This document shows positions 1 through 9,462 of a stretch of 64,000 bases of DNA, piece by piece. The position numbers and the translations under genes were made by a program. The stretch's first letter is position 1. Each line of letters opens with the position of its first letter. This DNA is from Algibacter amylolyticus (lineage in GTDB: Bacteria > Bacteroidota > Bacteroidia > Flavobacteriales > Flavobacteriaceae): positions 552,636 to 616,635 of the forward strand of contig NZ_JACHGE010000002.1 of the NCBI RefSeq assembly GCF_014202225.1, in the 5' to 3' direction. Below the pieces are notes generated by a model, which was given only the letters and a program-made list of their open reading frames with translations, had not been told where the DNA came from and made no database searches.

Positions 1-36
1 GGATATAAGTTAAATTTTAAACAAGGTTACATTTAA
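1..36 (+). CDS. Possible 3' end of an upstream gene (SusD-like tail?)
   Basis: The only frame open from the left edge ends at a TAA at 34-36 and encodes GYKLNFKQGYI. SusD-family proteins often end in a short Tyr/Gly-rich tail, and the next gene is a SusE-position surface lipoprotein starting 16 bases later. A SusD tail is therefore plausible, but eleven residues cannot prove it. Confidence 0.25.
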   Translation, partial: GYKLNFKQGYI

Positions 37-52
37 AATAAATATTTATAAC

Positions 53-1624
53 ATGAAAAATAATATAGTAATATTAATGTTTCTTTTGGCAGTTCTTTTT
101 ATAGGATGTCAAAAAGATGATGACTATGAAGCACCTAATTCATTTTCAGATGTGGGTTGGTATTTTAGTGATACAGAAGGAAATCTAGCAACAAAAATAA
201 ATGGTTATATAACATTTGCCGATTTATCTCAAGGCGTAGTAAGTCATGAATGGTCTATTGGCGGAGGAAGTTATTATTTAGAAATGCCAATTGCAAGACA
301 AGATTCAATTTTTGATGGAAAGATTATTGGTTCTGGTACTTCTACTGAAAAAACAGTAAGTGTTTGGTTTAAAAAATCAGGACTTCAGGGCGTAAGACTT
401 TATAATGTTTTTGATGAAAAAGTAACATTTAGAGGACGTAAAGACGAAGAAAATGTGTTTATAGATGCAGAACAAGTTGGAGATAAATGGGTTATAGATA
501 CTACATTTATTGTAGATGTTTATGATTCAATTGTACCACAAATTAGAATAGAGCATGCTGAAGGAGGTGTAGTTGGGCATACAAACCCACAAGATACTAT
601 CTTTGTGGAAGCAGGTGGTACACTTAACTTTTTTGATGAAACAACAATAGGTAGGCCAGATACTTGGGAGTGGAATGTAGGTACAGCAAAAAGTAATGAT
701 CAAAATGCCAGTATTGTTTTAAAAAAATTAGGCATATTTAAAGCAACTTTGAGTATTAGTAGAACAGGACAAAATATCCCCGGAGATTTTGAGTTTTACA
801 GAATTCCATCACCTATAAAAGTGATTCCGTCAAGTCAACCATTTGTTGTAACACCAACCGATTTAATGGAACGGAAAGATCAAACTATTCAAGTTCCATT
901 TAATGGTGAATTTGATGCATTTATAGATCAAGAATCGTTCTTTTCTGTAAAAGTTAATGGAGCAGAGTTTAATATTGCTTCAGTATCTATTAATTTGGAT
1001 GATGCTACTATACTTGATATTAAATTATCAGACCAAATTTATAGAAATGACGATATAACAGTAAGTTATGATGGTAACGGCACATTGTTGTCTACAGATA
1101 CACGTGTTCCAGAGGCTTTTACAGATTTACCAGTTGCAATGTTTCAACATGAAGCTATTAAGTTTGATTTTGAAACTGGAGGTGAAAATTTTGTACCAAG
1201 AGATGGAGAAAATTTAGCAACTACCACGATAGGTATATCGACTGAGCAGGCAGCCAGTGGGACCAATAGTTTAAAAATGGATGCAGCAGCATCAGGGAAT
1301 TTTTCCGCTTGGATTAATTATACAGACACATTTAGTTTAAATGCTGGGGTACCTGTAATGTATGAATATAAATTATACAAAGTTTCTGGTACAGCAATAA
1401 ATTTCTTGGCACCTTGGATTAATAAGGGAGGAAACGCTACTGTATCGCAATTTTGGCATAATACCATCCAATCGGCACCGTTTGATGAATGGACTACGAT
1501 AAGAACTCAATTAGTGACACCATCTGCAACGGCTGATGATTATAATATGTATTTTAGGCATAACGGATCAGGAACTATTTATTTAGATGATGTACGTATT
1601 ATTGAGCCAGATGAAAGACCTTAA
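53..1624 (+). CDS. Surface glycan-binding lipoprotein with PKD domain
   Basis: A 523-residue lipoprotein with lipobox FIGC (Cys19) followed by an acidic QKDDD stretch, which in Flavobacteria favours export to the cell surface. Residues about 165-255 resemble a PKD domain (WEWNVG, then KLGIFKATLSIS). The C-terminal 150 residues (DFETGGENF through YLDDVRI) look like a jelly-roll carbohydrate-binding domain ending in the usual IYLDDV strand. No catalytic motif is visible. It probably sits directly after SusC/SusD and acts as the non-catalytic surface glycan-binding protein of this locus. Family members bind oligosaccharide and pass it to the SusCD transporter; the ligand here is not readable from sequence. 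A strong terminator follows. Confidence 0.7.
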   Translation: MKNNIVILMFLLAVLFIGCQKDDDYEAPNSFSDVGWYFSDTEGNLATKINGYITFADLSQGVVSHEWSIGGGSYYLEMPIARQDSIFDGKIIGSGTSTEKTVSVWFKKSGLQGVRLYNVFDEKVTFRGRKDEENVFIDAEQVGDKWVIDTTFIVDVYDSIVPQIRIEHAEGGVVGHTNPQDTIFVEAGGTLNFFDETTIGRPDTWEWNVGTAKSNDQNASIVLKKLGIFKATLSISRTGQNIPGDFEFYRIPSPIKVIPSSQPFVVTPTDLMERKDQTIQVPFNGEFDAFIDQESFFSVKVNGAEFNIASVSINLDDATILDIKLSDQIYRNDDITVSYDGNGTLLSTDTRVPEAFTDLPVAMFQHEAIKFDFETGGENFVPRDGENLATTTIGISTEQAASGTNSLKMDAAASGNFSAWINYTDTFSLNAGVPVMYEYKLYKVSGTAINFLAPWINKGGNATVSQFWHNTIQSAPFDEWTTIRTQLVTPSATADDYNMYFRHNGSGTIYLDDVRIIEPDERP

Positions 1625-1649
1625 ATCATTTTCTAATTAAGATATATTC

Positions 1650-1684
1650 AAAAAAGGTTTCGCATATTTTGCGAAACCTTTTTT
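1650..1684 (+). terminator. Rho-independent terminator after the binding lipoprotein
   Basis: A perfect 15-bp stem, AAAAAAGGTTTCGCA pairing with TGCGAAACCTTTTTT, closes a 5-base loop (1665-1669) and ends in a T tract. It lies 26 bases after the stop at 1624 and separates the glycan-binding gene from the sulfatase operon. Confidence 0.9.
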
Positions 1685-1780
1685 ATGTTAACATAAACCA
1701 TAATTTATCGTAATAAAAACATATGTGATATTACTTGTTTGTATATATATGGATATTTACATGATTAAAAAAACTAAAAA

Positions 1781-3463
1781 ATGAATAAAATTCTTGCACT
1801 CTGTTTAGCAATCATAGCATTTTCTTCTTGCTCAGAAGGAACAAAAAAGAAAACAAAAACAACGACTACAAAACAACCAAATATCATCTACATCATGTCA
1901 GATGATCATACCACACAGGCATTTGGTATTTATGGCAGCAGGTTAGCGAGCTTAAACCCAACACCAACATTAGACAAAATAGCAAGAGAAGGTATAATTT
2001 TCGATAATTGTTTTGTAAATAATTCAATTTGCACACCAAGTAGAGCAGCCATTTTATCTGGTCAACACAGTCAAGCCAATGGTGTTTTAGATCTAGAAGG
2101 CGCACTGCCTATGGATAAGCAATACCTGCCTATTGAAATGAAAAAATTAGGTTACCAAACAGCCATGATTGGTAAATGGCATTTAAAAGAACAACCAAAT
2201 TTCGATTACTTTAATGTGTTTACAAAGCACGGTCAGCAAGGTTCGTATTTTGATCCTTACTTAACTGAAACCGGAATGCATTTTGCTGAAGAAAAAGACC
2301 CAAGTTATGAGGGCAAACAATATAAAGGGCACAGTTCAGACATTGTTACCGATATTTCTATAGATTGGTTAAAAAACAAGAGAGATCCATCTAAACCATT
2401 TGTGTTATTTCATCAATTTAAGGCACCTCATGACGATTTTGAGTTTGCACCACGATATTTAGATTATTTAAAAGATACTGAGATTCCTGAACCCGAAAGT
2501 CTTTATGATAATGGAAATAATGGATCGATTGCAACTCGAGGTCAGAACGATTCTTTAATTGATGTTATTGGTTCATCAGTTTCAAAAAGAAACACGATCA
2601 GGCATATGGGTATGCGTCTTTGGAGCAAGCAATACACTAAAAACAATAATCCTGATTTCGACCCTACGCAAGCAGATGGTCTAAGTGAAAAAGAATATAT
2701 ACACGCTACTTATCAAGAGTATTTAAAAAGATATTTACGTTGTGTAAAAGGAGTTGATGATAATGTGGCACGATTAATTAAATATTTAAAGGCCGAAGGT
2801 TTATATGAAAATACAATTATTGTTTATACAGGCGATCAAGGGTTTATGTTAGGAGAACATGATTATATTGATAAAAGATGGATGTACGAAGAGTCTTTAA
2901 GAATGCCATTTTTTGTGCGTTATCCAGAAAAAATAAAAGCTGGTACAAGAACCGATGCGATAATAAATAATACAGATTTTGCACCCACACTTATTGAATT
3001 AGCAGGCGGAAAAGCTCCAGAAAAAATGCAAGGTCATAGTTTTAAAACTATTTTAGAAACAGGCAAAGAGCCAGAAGGTTGGCAACAATCTAGTTATTAT
3101 AGATATTGGATGCATATGGCCCATGCACATGCTAATCCTGCACATTTTGGTATTAGAACAAAACAGTATAAACTAATTTTCTTTTACGGGAAATATTGGG
3201 TAGATACAGATAATCCTGAAGTAGATTGGAATAAGAAAAGTTGGGGTAACAGATTTACTTTGCACACACCAGCTGCTTGGGAATTTTACGATTTAGAAGC
3301 AGATCCTAAAGAAATGAATAATGCTTACAGCGATCCTAAATACAAAACGATTATTGCCGATTTAAAAGAGGAGTTAATAGCTAAACGTAAAGAGTTAAAT
3401 GAGGAAGATGGAGCGAAGTATCCTCATATCCAAAAAGTGATTGACGAACATTGGAATGATTAA
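1781..3463 (+). CDS. S1 formylglycine sulfatase, lipoprotein
   Basis: A 560-residue sulfatase of family S1, which hydrolyses sulfate esters on carbohydrates. The activation motif is C84-T-P-S-R88, whose cysteine is converted to formylglycine. The metal-binding pair D41-D42 lies in IMSDDH, and IGKWH and the late YTGDQGFMLGEH match family landmarks. A lipobox FSSC (Cys17) and a Lys/Thr-rich linker suggest anchoring to a membrane facing the periplasm. It starts an operon with the DUF5060 gene 10 bases downstream. The substrate is probably a sulfated galactan oligosaccharide from context; the S1 subfamily cannot be fixed by eye. Confidence 0.9.
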   Translation: MNKILALCLAIIAFSSCSEGTKKKTKTTTTKQPNIIYIMSDDHTTQAFGIYGSRLASLNPTPTLDKIAREGIIFDNCFVNNSICTPSRAAILSGQHSQANGVLDLEGALPMDKQYLPIEMKKLGYQTAMIGKWHLKEQPNFDYFNVFTKHGQQGSYFDPYLTETGMHFAEEKDPSYEGKQYKGHSSDIVTDISIDWLKNKRDPSKPFVLFHQFKAPHDDFEFAPRYLDYLKDTEIPEPESLYDNGNNGSIATRGQNDSLIDVIGSSVSKRNTIRHMGMRLWSKQYTKNNNPDFDPTQADGLSEKEYIHATYQEYLKRYLRCVKGVDDNVARLIKYLKAEGLYENTIIVYTGDQGFMLGEHDYIDKRWMYEESLRMPFFVRYPEKIKAGTRTDAIINNTDFAPTLIELAGGKAPEKMQGHSFKTILETGKEPEGWQQSSYYRYWMHMAHAHANPAHFGIRTKQYKLIFFYGKYWVDTDNPEVDWNKKSWGNRFTLHTPAAWEFYDLEADPKEMNNAYSDPKYKTIIADLKEELIAKRKELNEEDGAKYPHIQKVIDEHWND

Positions 3464-3473
3464 ATAAAAAGGT

Positions 3474-5093
3474 ATGAAGTATTTTTTTAACGTAATTTTA
3501 GTTGCTTTGCTATGTTTTTCAATTAATAGTTTTAGTCAATTAAAAAAGGAAAACTATAAAACGAATAAAACATACCAAATTCCTAAATGGGAAGTATTAG
3601 ATATTTCTTTTACAAATAATGTTGATGTAAAATCACCATATACAGCTAAATTTAAGGCCGTTTTCACTCACGAAAACGGTTTTATTCAAGAAGTGCCAGG
3701 TTTTTATAATGGCAATAACGAATGGATTATACGCTTTTCGAGTAGTTTAGAAGGGCAATGGAGATTTGAAACCAAAGCAGATGCTAATAAATTAGCGGGT
3801 AAAAAAGGAAAAGTAACAGTTACAGAAGCTAAAGAAAACAATCATGGTGCTGTAACTGTTAATAAAGAAGATCCTCAGCATTTTTATTATGAAGATGGAA
3901 CACCGTATTTTTTATTAGCTTTTGAATGTGATTGGTTATACGCTTTAGATTATCATAATGATAAGAATCTTCCAAAAACAGAACATTTACTGAATTTAAT
4001 AGAAGAAAGCGGATTCAATCAAGTTGTAATGAATGTGTTTTCGTACGATGTAAGTTGGAAGAAAGATGAAAAATTAAAAGACCATCCAGAGCATGAATTT
4101 GGAGGGCCTAAAAATATATTTCCTTTTCTTGGTAATAATGAAAAACCTGATTATTCGGCTTTAAACCCAGAGTTTTTTCAAAAATTAGATCGTACCATTA
4201 GCTTAATGCACGATAAAAGAATAGTATCTCATTTAATGATTTATGTATGGAACAAACTCGTTGCGTGGCCAGACATGAACACGGAAGCAGATAACATGTA
4301 TTTCGATTATGTTGTTAAAAGGTATCAAGCGTTTCCAAACGTAATATGGGATATCTCTAAAGAGGCCTTGTTTTATGGTAGGGCAGATGAGGCCTATATT
4401 CATGGTAGAATAGAACGTGTTAGAGCTAACGATGAGTTTAATAGATTGTTATCTGTACACGATTTTAAATACTGTTCAAGATTCCCTGAAAAGGTAGATT
4501 TTATTTCAACACAAAATTGGGTTCATGATATTTATAATAAAATGCTCGATGCCAGAAATAAGTTTAAGGATAAACCAGTTTTTAATATAGAACACGGAGG
4601 GTATGAAGAGTCTCCGTATAAAGTGTTTACCGGCGATTATACCAATGCGGAAATTTGTTTAAGGCGTAATTATATGTGCTTATTTGCCGGAGTATATACC
4701 ACTTACTATTGGCAAGGCGCATCATGGAACGTTATTATTTATAACCCGTTTGAGCAACCAGAAAATTTTATTAAACCAAAATTTGAATATTTCGAGCATA
4801 TGCAAAAACTGTTTACGCTATTCAATTTTAGTAAAATGAAACCAACACCATGGAAAAATGGAAGCGCTTATAATTTAACCGATGATAACGAAACTGTTTT
4901 GCTCTATATCCATAAAGAAAACTATGGAATTGATGCGGCGTTTTTAAGAAAGGATCATAACAATAGAACGGTTCAGTGGTTTAATACCTTAACGGGAGAA
5001 TTTAGTGATATTGAAGCGGTTTCTAAAAATGGAAAATTTATATCTCCTTGGCAAGGAGAGGCAGATACTATAATAATTTCAAGGCTTAAGTAG
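3474..5093 (+). CDS. DUF5060/DUF4038-type putative glycoside hydrolase
   Basis: A 539-residue secreted protein with a signal peptide ending near FSQ22. Residues about 35-120 match the DUF5060 beta-sandwich (WEVLDISF, then GQWRFETKADANKLAGKKG). The rest looks like the TIM-barrel domain called DUF4038 or apiosidase-like (YFLLAFECDWLYAL, then NQVVMNVFSYDVSW). Two glutamates are placed as in clan GH-A: E297 in VIWDISKEA (acid/base) and E373 in FNIEHGG (nucleophile). That reading is mine and untested. A sulfatase lies 10 bases upstream, so it probably acts on a desulfated oligosaccharide in the periplasm. The sugar specificity is unknown. Confidence 0.65.
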   Translation: MKYFFNVILVALLCFSINSFSQLKKENYKTNKTYQIPKWEVLDISFTNNVDVKSPYTAKFKAVFTHENGFIQEVPGFYNGNNEWIIRFSSSLEGQWRFETKADANKLAGKKGKVTVTEAKENNHGAVTVNKEDPQHFYYEDGTPYFLLAFECDWLYALDYHNDKNLPKTEHLLNLIEESGFNQVVMNVFSYDVSWKKDEKLKDHPEHEFGGPKNIFPFLGNNEKPDYSALNPEFFQKLDRTISLMHDKRIVSHLMIYVWNKLVAWPDMNTEADNMYFDYVVKRYQAFPNVIWDISKEALFYGRADEAYIHGRIERVRANDEFNRLLSVHDFKYCSRFPEKVDFISTQNWVHDIYNKMLDARNKFKDKPVFNIEHGGYEESPYKVFTGDYTNAEICLRRNYMCLFAGVYTTYYWQGASWNVIIYNPFEQPENFIKPKFEYFEHMQKLFTLFNFSKMKPTPWKNGSAYNLTDDNETVLLYIHKENYGIDAAFLRKDHNNRTVQWFNTLTGEFSDIEAVSKNGKFISPWQGEADTIIISRLK

Positions 5094-5221
5094 CCAATAG
5101 TGAGTGTTTTAAACATTTGCTCTAGTATAAAAGACATACGTTTTGTTGCTTTTAACTTGATAATCAGAACTTCGTTAAATAATTTTAAAAAAACCGAAAA
5201 CCAATTAACAATTTAGTAAAT

Positions 5222-6769
5222 ATGAATTTTAGAATATATAAGTTGTTCACCTATTTGTTATGTTCGATAGTTATTTTATCATGTAACAACGACAAAAAAA
5301 ACAGCAAAGAAGTTGTACAAACCCAAAAACCAGTTTTTGAGGCAAATTGGGAATCGATAAAAGCCAATTATAAAGACCCAGAATGGTTTAATCAAAAAAA
5401 ATTCGGAATTTTTATTCACTGGGGAGCGTATAGCGTGCCTGCATACGGTTCAGAATGGTATCCAAGACAAATGTATATGGATACGGCTAACTTTAATGCG
5501 CAGTTAAATACAGGCCGAAAAGGACCTTCTAAAGAGTATTTACATCACAAAAAAGAATGGGGAGATCAAAAAGATTTCGGTTATAAGGATTTCATTCCTA
5601 TGTTTAAAGGAGAAAAATTTGATGCCAACCAATGGATCGATTTATTTAAAGAAGCTGGTGCAAAATATGTAATACCAGTTGCAGATCATCACGATGGTTT
5701 TGCCATGTACAAATCGAACACTACAAGATGGAATGCTTACGATATGGGACCTAAACGTGATGTTTTAGGTGAGCTTTTTAAAGCAGGAAGAAGTAAAGAC
5801 ATGATTATGGGAGCATCTTCTCACTTTGCGTTTAACTGGTCTTTCTACAATAAAAAAGATCATTTTGATACTACAGATCCTGAATATGCAGATTTATATT
5901 CTTCAAAAGGAAAAGATCTAAAAGAACCGGTTTCAGAAGAGTTTAAAGCACGTTGGTGGGACAGAACAAAAGATCTTATCGATAACTATCAACCAGATAT
6001 TTTATGGTTTGATTTTTACTTAGATATTCCAGATTATGCAGACCAAAGGCCAAAATTAGCAGCTTACTATTATAATAAAGGGATTGAGTGGGGTAAAGAA
6101 GTGGTTTTACAAGATAAAAACTTCTCACACGAGGCATTTCCAGAAGGCACAGTTATTTACGATTTAGAACGAGGTAAATTACCAGGTATTAGAAAGTTAC
6201 CTTGGCAAACAGATACGTCTATAGGAAAGAATTCTTGGAGTCATGTTACCAATTGGAAATCTAAAACGGCAAATGAAATAGTTGACGATTTAGTAGATAT
6301 AGTAAGTAAAAACGGAAATTTATTATTGAATGTTGGTCCTAAAGCTGATGGTACTATTCCAGAGGATCAAAAAGAAATTTTACTTCAAATTGGTGGTTGG
6401 TTAAAAACAAATGGAGAAGCTATTTATGATACTAAATATTGGAAAACATTTGGAGAAGGCCCTACGGAAGTTAAAAAAGGACACCATTCTGAAGGTAATA
6501 ATGAAGGCTTATCTTCTAAAGATATAAGATTTACAACTAAAGGAAATAAGTTATATGCTATTGTGCTAGATTGGCCAGAAGATGGTAGAGTTAATATTAC
6601 AACTTTAGCTAAACATGCAGAATATGCCAAAGATTTAAATATTTCTAATATAGAGGTTTTAGGAAGCTCCGAAAAAATTGAATGGACACAAAACGATAAA
6701 GGTTTATTGGTAAACATGCCAAAAGAAAAGCCAACTGATTTTGCATATGTAATTGCACTTTCGTTTTAA
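5222..6769 (+). CDS. GH29 alpha-L-fucosidase/alpha-L-galactosidase family lipoprotein
   Basis: A 515-residue GH29 enzyme with lipobox ILSC (Cys21). Family landmarks are FGIFIHWGAYSVPAYGSEWY at the start of the barrel, VADHHDGFAMYKS with the substrate-binding HH pair, and D264 in ILWFDFY as the expected nucleophile. The retaining reaction removes terminal alpha-L-fucose. Some GH29 members from porphyran-degrading bacteria instead remove alpha-L-galactose, which is plausible here because agar-type galactans contain L-galactose. A C-terminal beta-sandwich follows the barrel. The gene is 128 bases after the DUF5060 gene, with a terminator just downstream, so it closes this operon or is transcribed alone. 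Confidence 0.88.
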   Translation: MNFRIYKLFTYLLCSIVILSCNNDKKNSKEVVQTQKPVFEANWESIKANYKDPEWFNQKKFGIFIHWGAYSVPAYGSEWYPRQMYMDTANFNAQLNTGRKGPSKEYLHHKKEWGDQKDFGYKDFIPMFKGEKFDANQWIDLFKEAGAKYVIPVADHHDGFAMYKSNTTRWNAYDMGPKRDVLGELFKAGRSKDMIMGASSHFAFNWSFYNKKDHFDTTDPEYADLYSSKGKDLKEPVSEEFKARWWDRTKDLIDNYQPDILWFDFYLDIPDYADQRPKLAAYYYNKGIEWGKEVVLQDKNFSHEAFPEGTVIYDLERGKLPGIRKLPWQTDTSIGKNSWSHVTNWKSKTANEIVDDLVDIVSKNGNLLLNVGPKADGTIPEDQKEILLQIGGWLKTNGEAIYDTKYWKTFGEGPTEVKKGHHSEGNNEGLSSKDIRFTTKGNKLYAIVLDWPEDGRVNITTLAKHAEYAKDLNISNIEVLGSSEKIEWTQNDKGLLVNMPKEKPTDFAYVIALSF

Positions 6770-7088
6770 GAATATTTGTTTTCACTAGTAGTTAGTTTTA
6801 AAAAGTGTATTTATTAATTTAAATGCGCTTTTTTGTTGTTGTAATCAATGCAAATGCAATTTATCAATACGTACAAGATTGTTTTTGTATGATATTGTTT
6901 CCGTTACAACGAAGCTTTAAACATCGTTTTTACACATTCAGGCGGCTTGATAAAATATGGATTAACGTACAATAATTCATCCGTTATACTTTTTGGAACA
7001 TACGTACTCCACTTAAAATAGTTCAGTTACTACATTTGAGAGTATAATTATTTAAAATTAAATTAACAAAATAGACTTCAGTGTGTTT
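6770..7088 (+). promoter_or_regulatory. 319-bp intergenic region with a candidate promoter before GH3
   Basis: Besides the terminator at 6800-6833, it holds TACATTTG at 7031-7038, which fits the Bacteroidetes -7 consensus TAnnTTTG. No good -33 TTTG is seen at the usual spacing. Three related words lie upstream: ATACGTAC at 6867-6874, TAACGTAC at 6963-6970 and ATACGTAC at 7000-7007. They may be binding sites for an unknown regulator. No gene is seen. Confidence 0.4.
6800..6833 (+). terminator. Terminator after GH29
   Basis: A 13-bp stem (6800-6812 with 6821-6833), including two G-U pairs, closes an 8-base loop, and its T-rich 3' arm continues to 6834. It starts 30 bases after the GH29 stop. 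Confidence 0.7.
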
Positions 7089-9461
7089 ATGAAACAAAAC
7101 CAAAATATTATAAAATCTATTTGTTTAATACTCGTATTTTTTAATCTATCCGTAATTCAATCTCAAGAAAACAAACCGTTTCTAACAGAAGAATTGAGTA
7201 TTAAAGTCGATGCATTAATGGCAACCATGTCTATGGACGAAAAATTAGCGCAAATAACGGGTACGCGCCTAAGAGATATTATGGTAGATGGAAAAGTTTC
7301 CATTGAAAAATGTAGAGAACATATTCCTTATGGTATTGGTCATTTTTGTCAATTTTCTTCAGGTTTAACATTGGAGCCAGAACAATTAAGAGATTTAGTT
7401 AGAGAAGTACAGCATTATTTAATGACGGAAACCAATACTAAAATTCCAGCCATTTTTCATGAAGAAGCTATAACAGGTTTTGCAACTCAAGGAGCAACAA
7501 CGTTTCCACAGCAAATAGGAGTTGGATGTTCTTGGAATCCTGAAATTGTAAAAAACAATGCGAATTCTACTGCGCAAAGCATGCGTGCTGCGGGAGCAAC
7601 ATTTGCGTTATCACCTATGTTAGATTTAAGTCGTACTGCACATTGGAATAGACTTGAAGAAAGTTACGGAGAAGATGCCTATTTAACTTCTAGAATGGGT
7701 GTTGCATTTATAAAAGGATTGCAGGGCAATGATTTAAAAACAGGTGTAGCAGCTACGGCTAAACATTTTGCTGGTTACGGAACGGCTAATGATAATGCTA
7801 AAGAATTATATGAGGAATATTTAATGCCTCACGAAGCGGCTTTTAAAGTTGCAGGAGCTAAAAGTGTTATGCCTTCTTATGGAAAATATAAAGCATTAGC
7901 TGTTTCAGCAAATCCAACAATGTTAGACCAAATGCTGCGTAAAGAAATTGGGTTTGATGGACTTGTTGTAAGCGATTATGGTGCGGTTAATTTAATATAC
8001 AAAGGGCATAAACAAGCTAAAAATTCTGCTATGGCAGGAGCTATGGCCATAAACGCTGGTGTAGATATAGAGCTATCTTCACCAATTGCTTTTCCCTTAT
8101 TACCAGATGCTATAAAAGATGGGTTAGTTACAGAAGAAACTATAAATAAGGCGGTTAAGCGATCATTAGTAATGAAAGCAAAGTTGGGCTTACTAGATAA
8201 AAACCTTAAAATAGGTAAGGATGGTCCGTTAGATTTTGATCCACCTTCTAATCGAGAATTGGCATATAAAACAGCATCACAATCTATTGTTTTATTAAAA
8301 AATAATGGTGTTCTACCTTTAAATAGTGATATCAAAAAGATAGCCTTGGTAGGGCCCAATGCATCAACATATCATTGCTTGTTAGGTGATTATACGTATC
8401 AGTCTATGATTTCTTTTTGGCATAGTACAGATTTTGATCCCACAAACCCAAAGTTAATTACATTGCTGCAAGGTCTTGAAAATAAGTTAGGAGAAAATGT
8501 AGAAATCAATGTAGAAAGAGGATGTGATTGGAGTGCGCCTTTAGAATCTAAAATAGATACGAGTGGTTTAGGAGATGATAGGTTGAGTAAATTAAAAATG
8601 CTAACGGTAAAAGGGTTGCTACAACCAGATTTACAGAAGGCAATAAAAATCTCTGAAGAAAGCGATGTTATTATTGCTGCTGTAGGTGAAAACTTGTATT
8701 TGTGTGGCGAAGGTAGAGAACGAAAAGGCATTCGATTACCTGGGGAGCAAGAAGCATTTGTCGAAAAATTAATAGCAACAGGTAAGCCGGTTATATTGGT
8801 TCTGTTTGGAGGTCGTCAACAATTAGTAAGTAAGTTTGAAGATAAATGTGCCGCTATTGTTCAAGCTTGGTTTCCTGGTGAAGAAGGCGGAAATGCTATA
8901 GCAGATATATTGGTTGGTAATGTAAATCCATCTGCCAAATTATGCGTAACCTATCCTAAAACAGAATCGCGTGCAGAAATTAATTATAAAAATGGATATG
9001 GTAATGGTGATTTGGTTCAATACCCTTTTGGTTTTGGTTTGTCTTATACCGATTATCAATACTCTAATTTGAAAATTAAATCGAAAATAGATATTAATGA
9101 CGAACGTTTTTCGGTGTCATTAAAGGTGAAAAATATAGGTGATATGGACGGTACTGAAATTGTTCAACTATATATGTCTTCAATTGATAAAGCATCAACT
9201 CAAAAACCTATTCAGTTAAAAGGATTTGAAAGAGTAAAGCTAAAAGCAGGAGAAGAGAAAACATTAACCTTTAATGTTTCTCCCGAACAATTTGTGCAAT
9301 ATAAAAACAATAAATGGATTGTAGAATCGGGTAAATATCAACTTAAAGTCGGAGCATCTTCCACAGATATTCGGTTAGAAGGTGTTATTGAACTTAAAGG
9401 AAAAGATGTGATTCTAGAAAATGGTAGAGACGTATTTTTTACAATGAATAAAACTAAATAA
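7089..9461 (+). CDS. GH3 family exo-beta-glycosidase
   Basis: A 790-residue GH3 enzyme; I prefer the ATG at 7089 over the in-frame GTG at 7083 because it gives a cleaner signal peptide. The barrel domain has AATAKHFAGYG with the K-H substrate-binding pair, and FDGLVVSDYG with the expected nucleophile Asp296. A second alpha/beta domain follows (SIVLLKNNGVLPL, then GENLYLCGEGRER, a candidate acid/base region), and a C-terminal Fn3-like domain closes the protein (GTEIVQLYMSS). GH3 enzymes cleave terminal beta-linked sugars such as glucose or xylose; activity on an algal galactoside is possible but not shown. It overlaps no gene and stops one base before the next sulfatase, so it leads the 7089-16380 operon. 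Confidence 0.9.
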   Translation: MKQNQNIIKSICLILVFFNLSVIQSQENKPFLTEELSIKVDALMATMSMDEKLAQITGTRLRDIMVDGKVSIEKCREHIPYGIGHFCQFSSGLTLEPEQLRDLVREVQHYLMTETNTKIPAIFHEEAITGFATQGATTFPQQIGVGCSWNPEIVKNNANSTAQSMRAAGATFALSPMLDLSRTAHWNRLEESYGEDAYLTSRMGVAFIKGLQGNDLKTGVAATAKHFAGYGTANDNAKELYEEYLMPHEAAFKVAGAKSVMPSYGKYKALAVSANPTMLDQMLRKEIGFDGLVVSDYGAVNLIYKGHKQAKNSAMAGAMAINAGVDIELSSPIAFPLLPDAIKDGLVTEETINKAVKRSLVMKAKLGLLDKNLKIGKDGPLDFDPPSNRELAYKTASQSIVLLKNNGVLPLNSDIKKIALVGPNASTYHCLLGDYTYQSMISFWHSTDFDPTNPKLITLLQGLENKLGENVEINVERGCDWSAPLESKIDTSGLGDDRLSKLKMLTVKGLLQPDLQKAIKISEESDVIIAAVGENLYLCGEGRERKGIRLPGEQEAFVEKLIATGKPVILVLFGGRQQLVSKFEDKCAAIVQAWFPGEEGGNAIADILVGNVNPSAKLCVTYPKTESRAEINYKNGYGNGDLVQYPFGFGLSYTDYQYSNLKIKSKIDINDERFSVSLKVKNIGDMDGTEIVQLYMSSIDKASTQKPIQLKGFERVKLKAGEEKTLTFNVSPEQFVQYKNNKWIVESGKYQLKVGASSTDIRLEGVIELKGKDVILENGRDVFFTMNKTK

Positions 9462-9462
9462 A

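Noticed and set aside
7083-7088. GTG start giving MFMKQN for the GH3 gene
   Set aside because: The ATG two codons later gives a normal signal peptide start; nothing supports the GTG.
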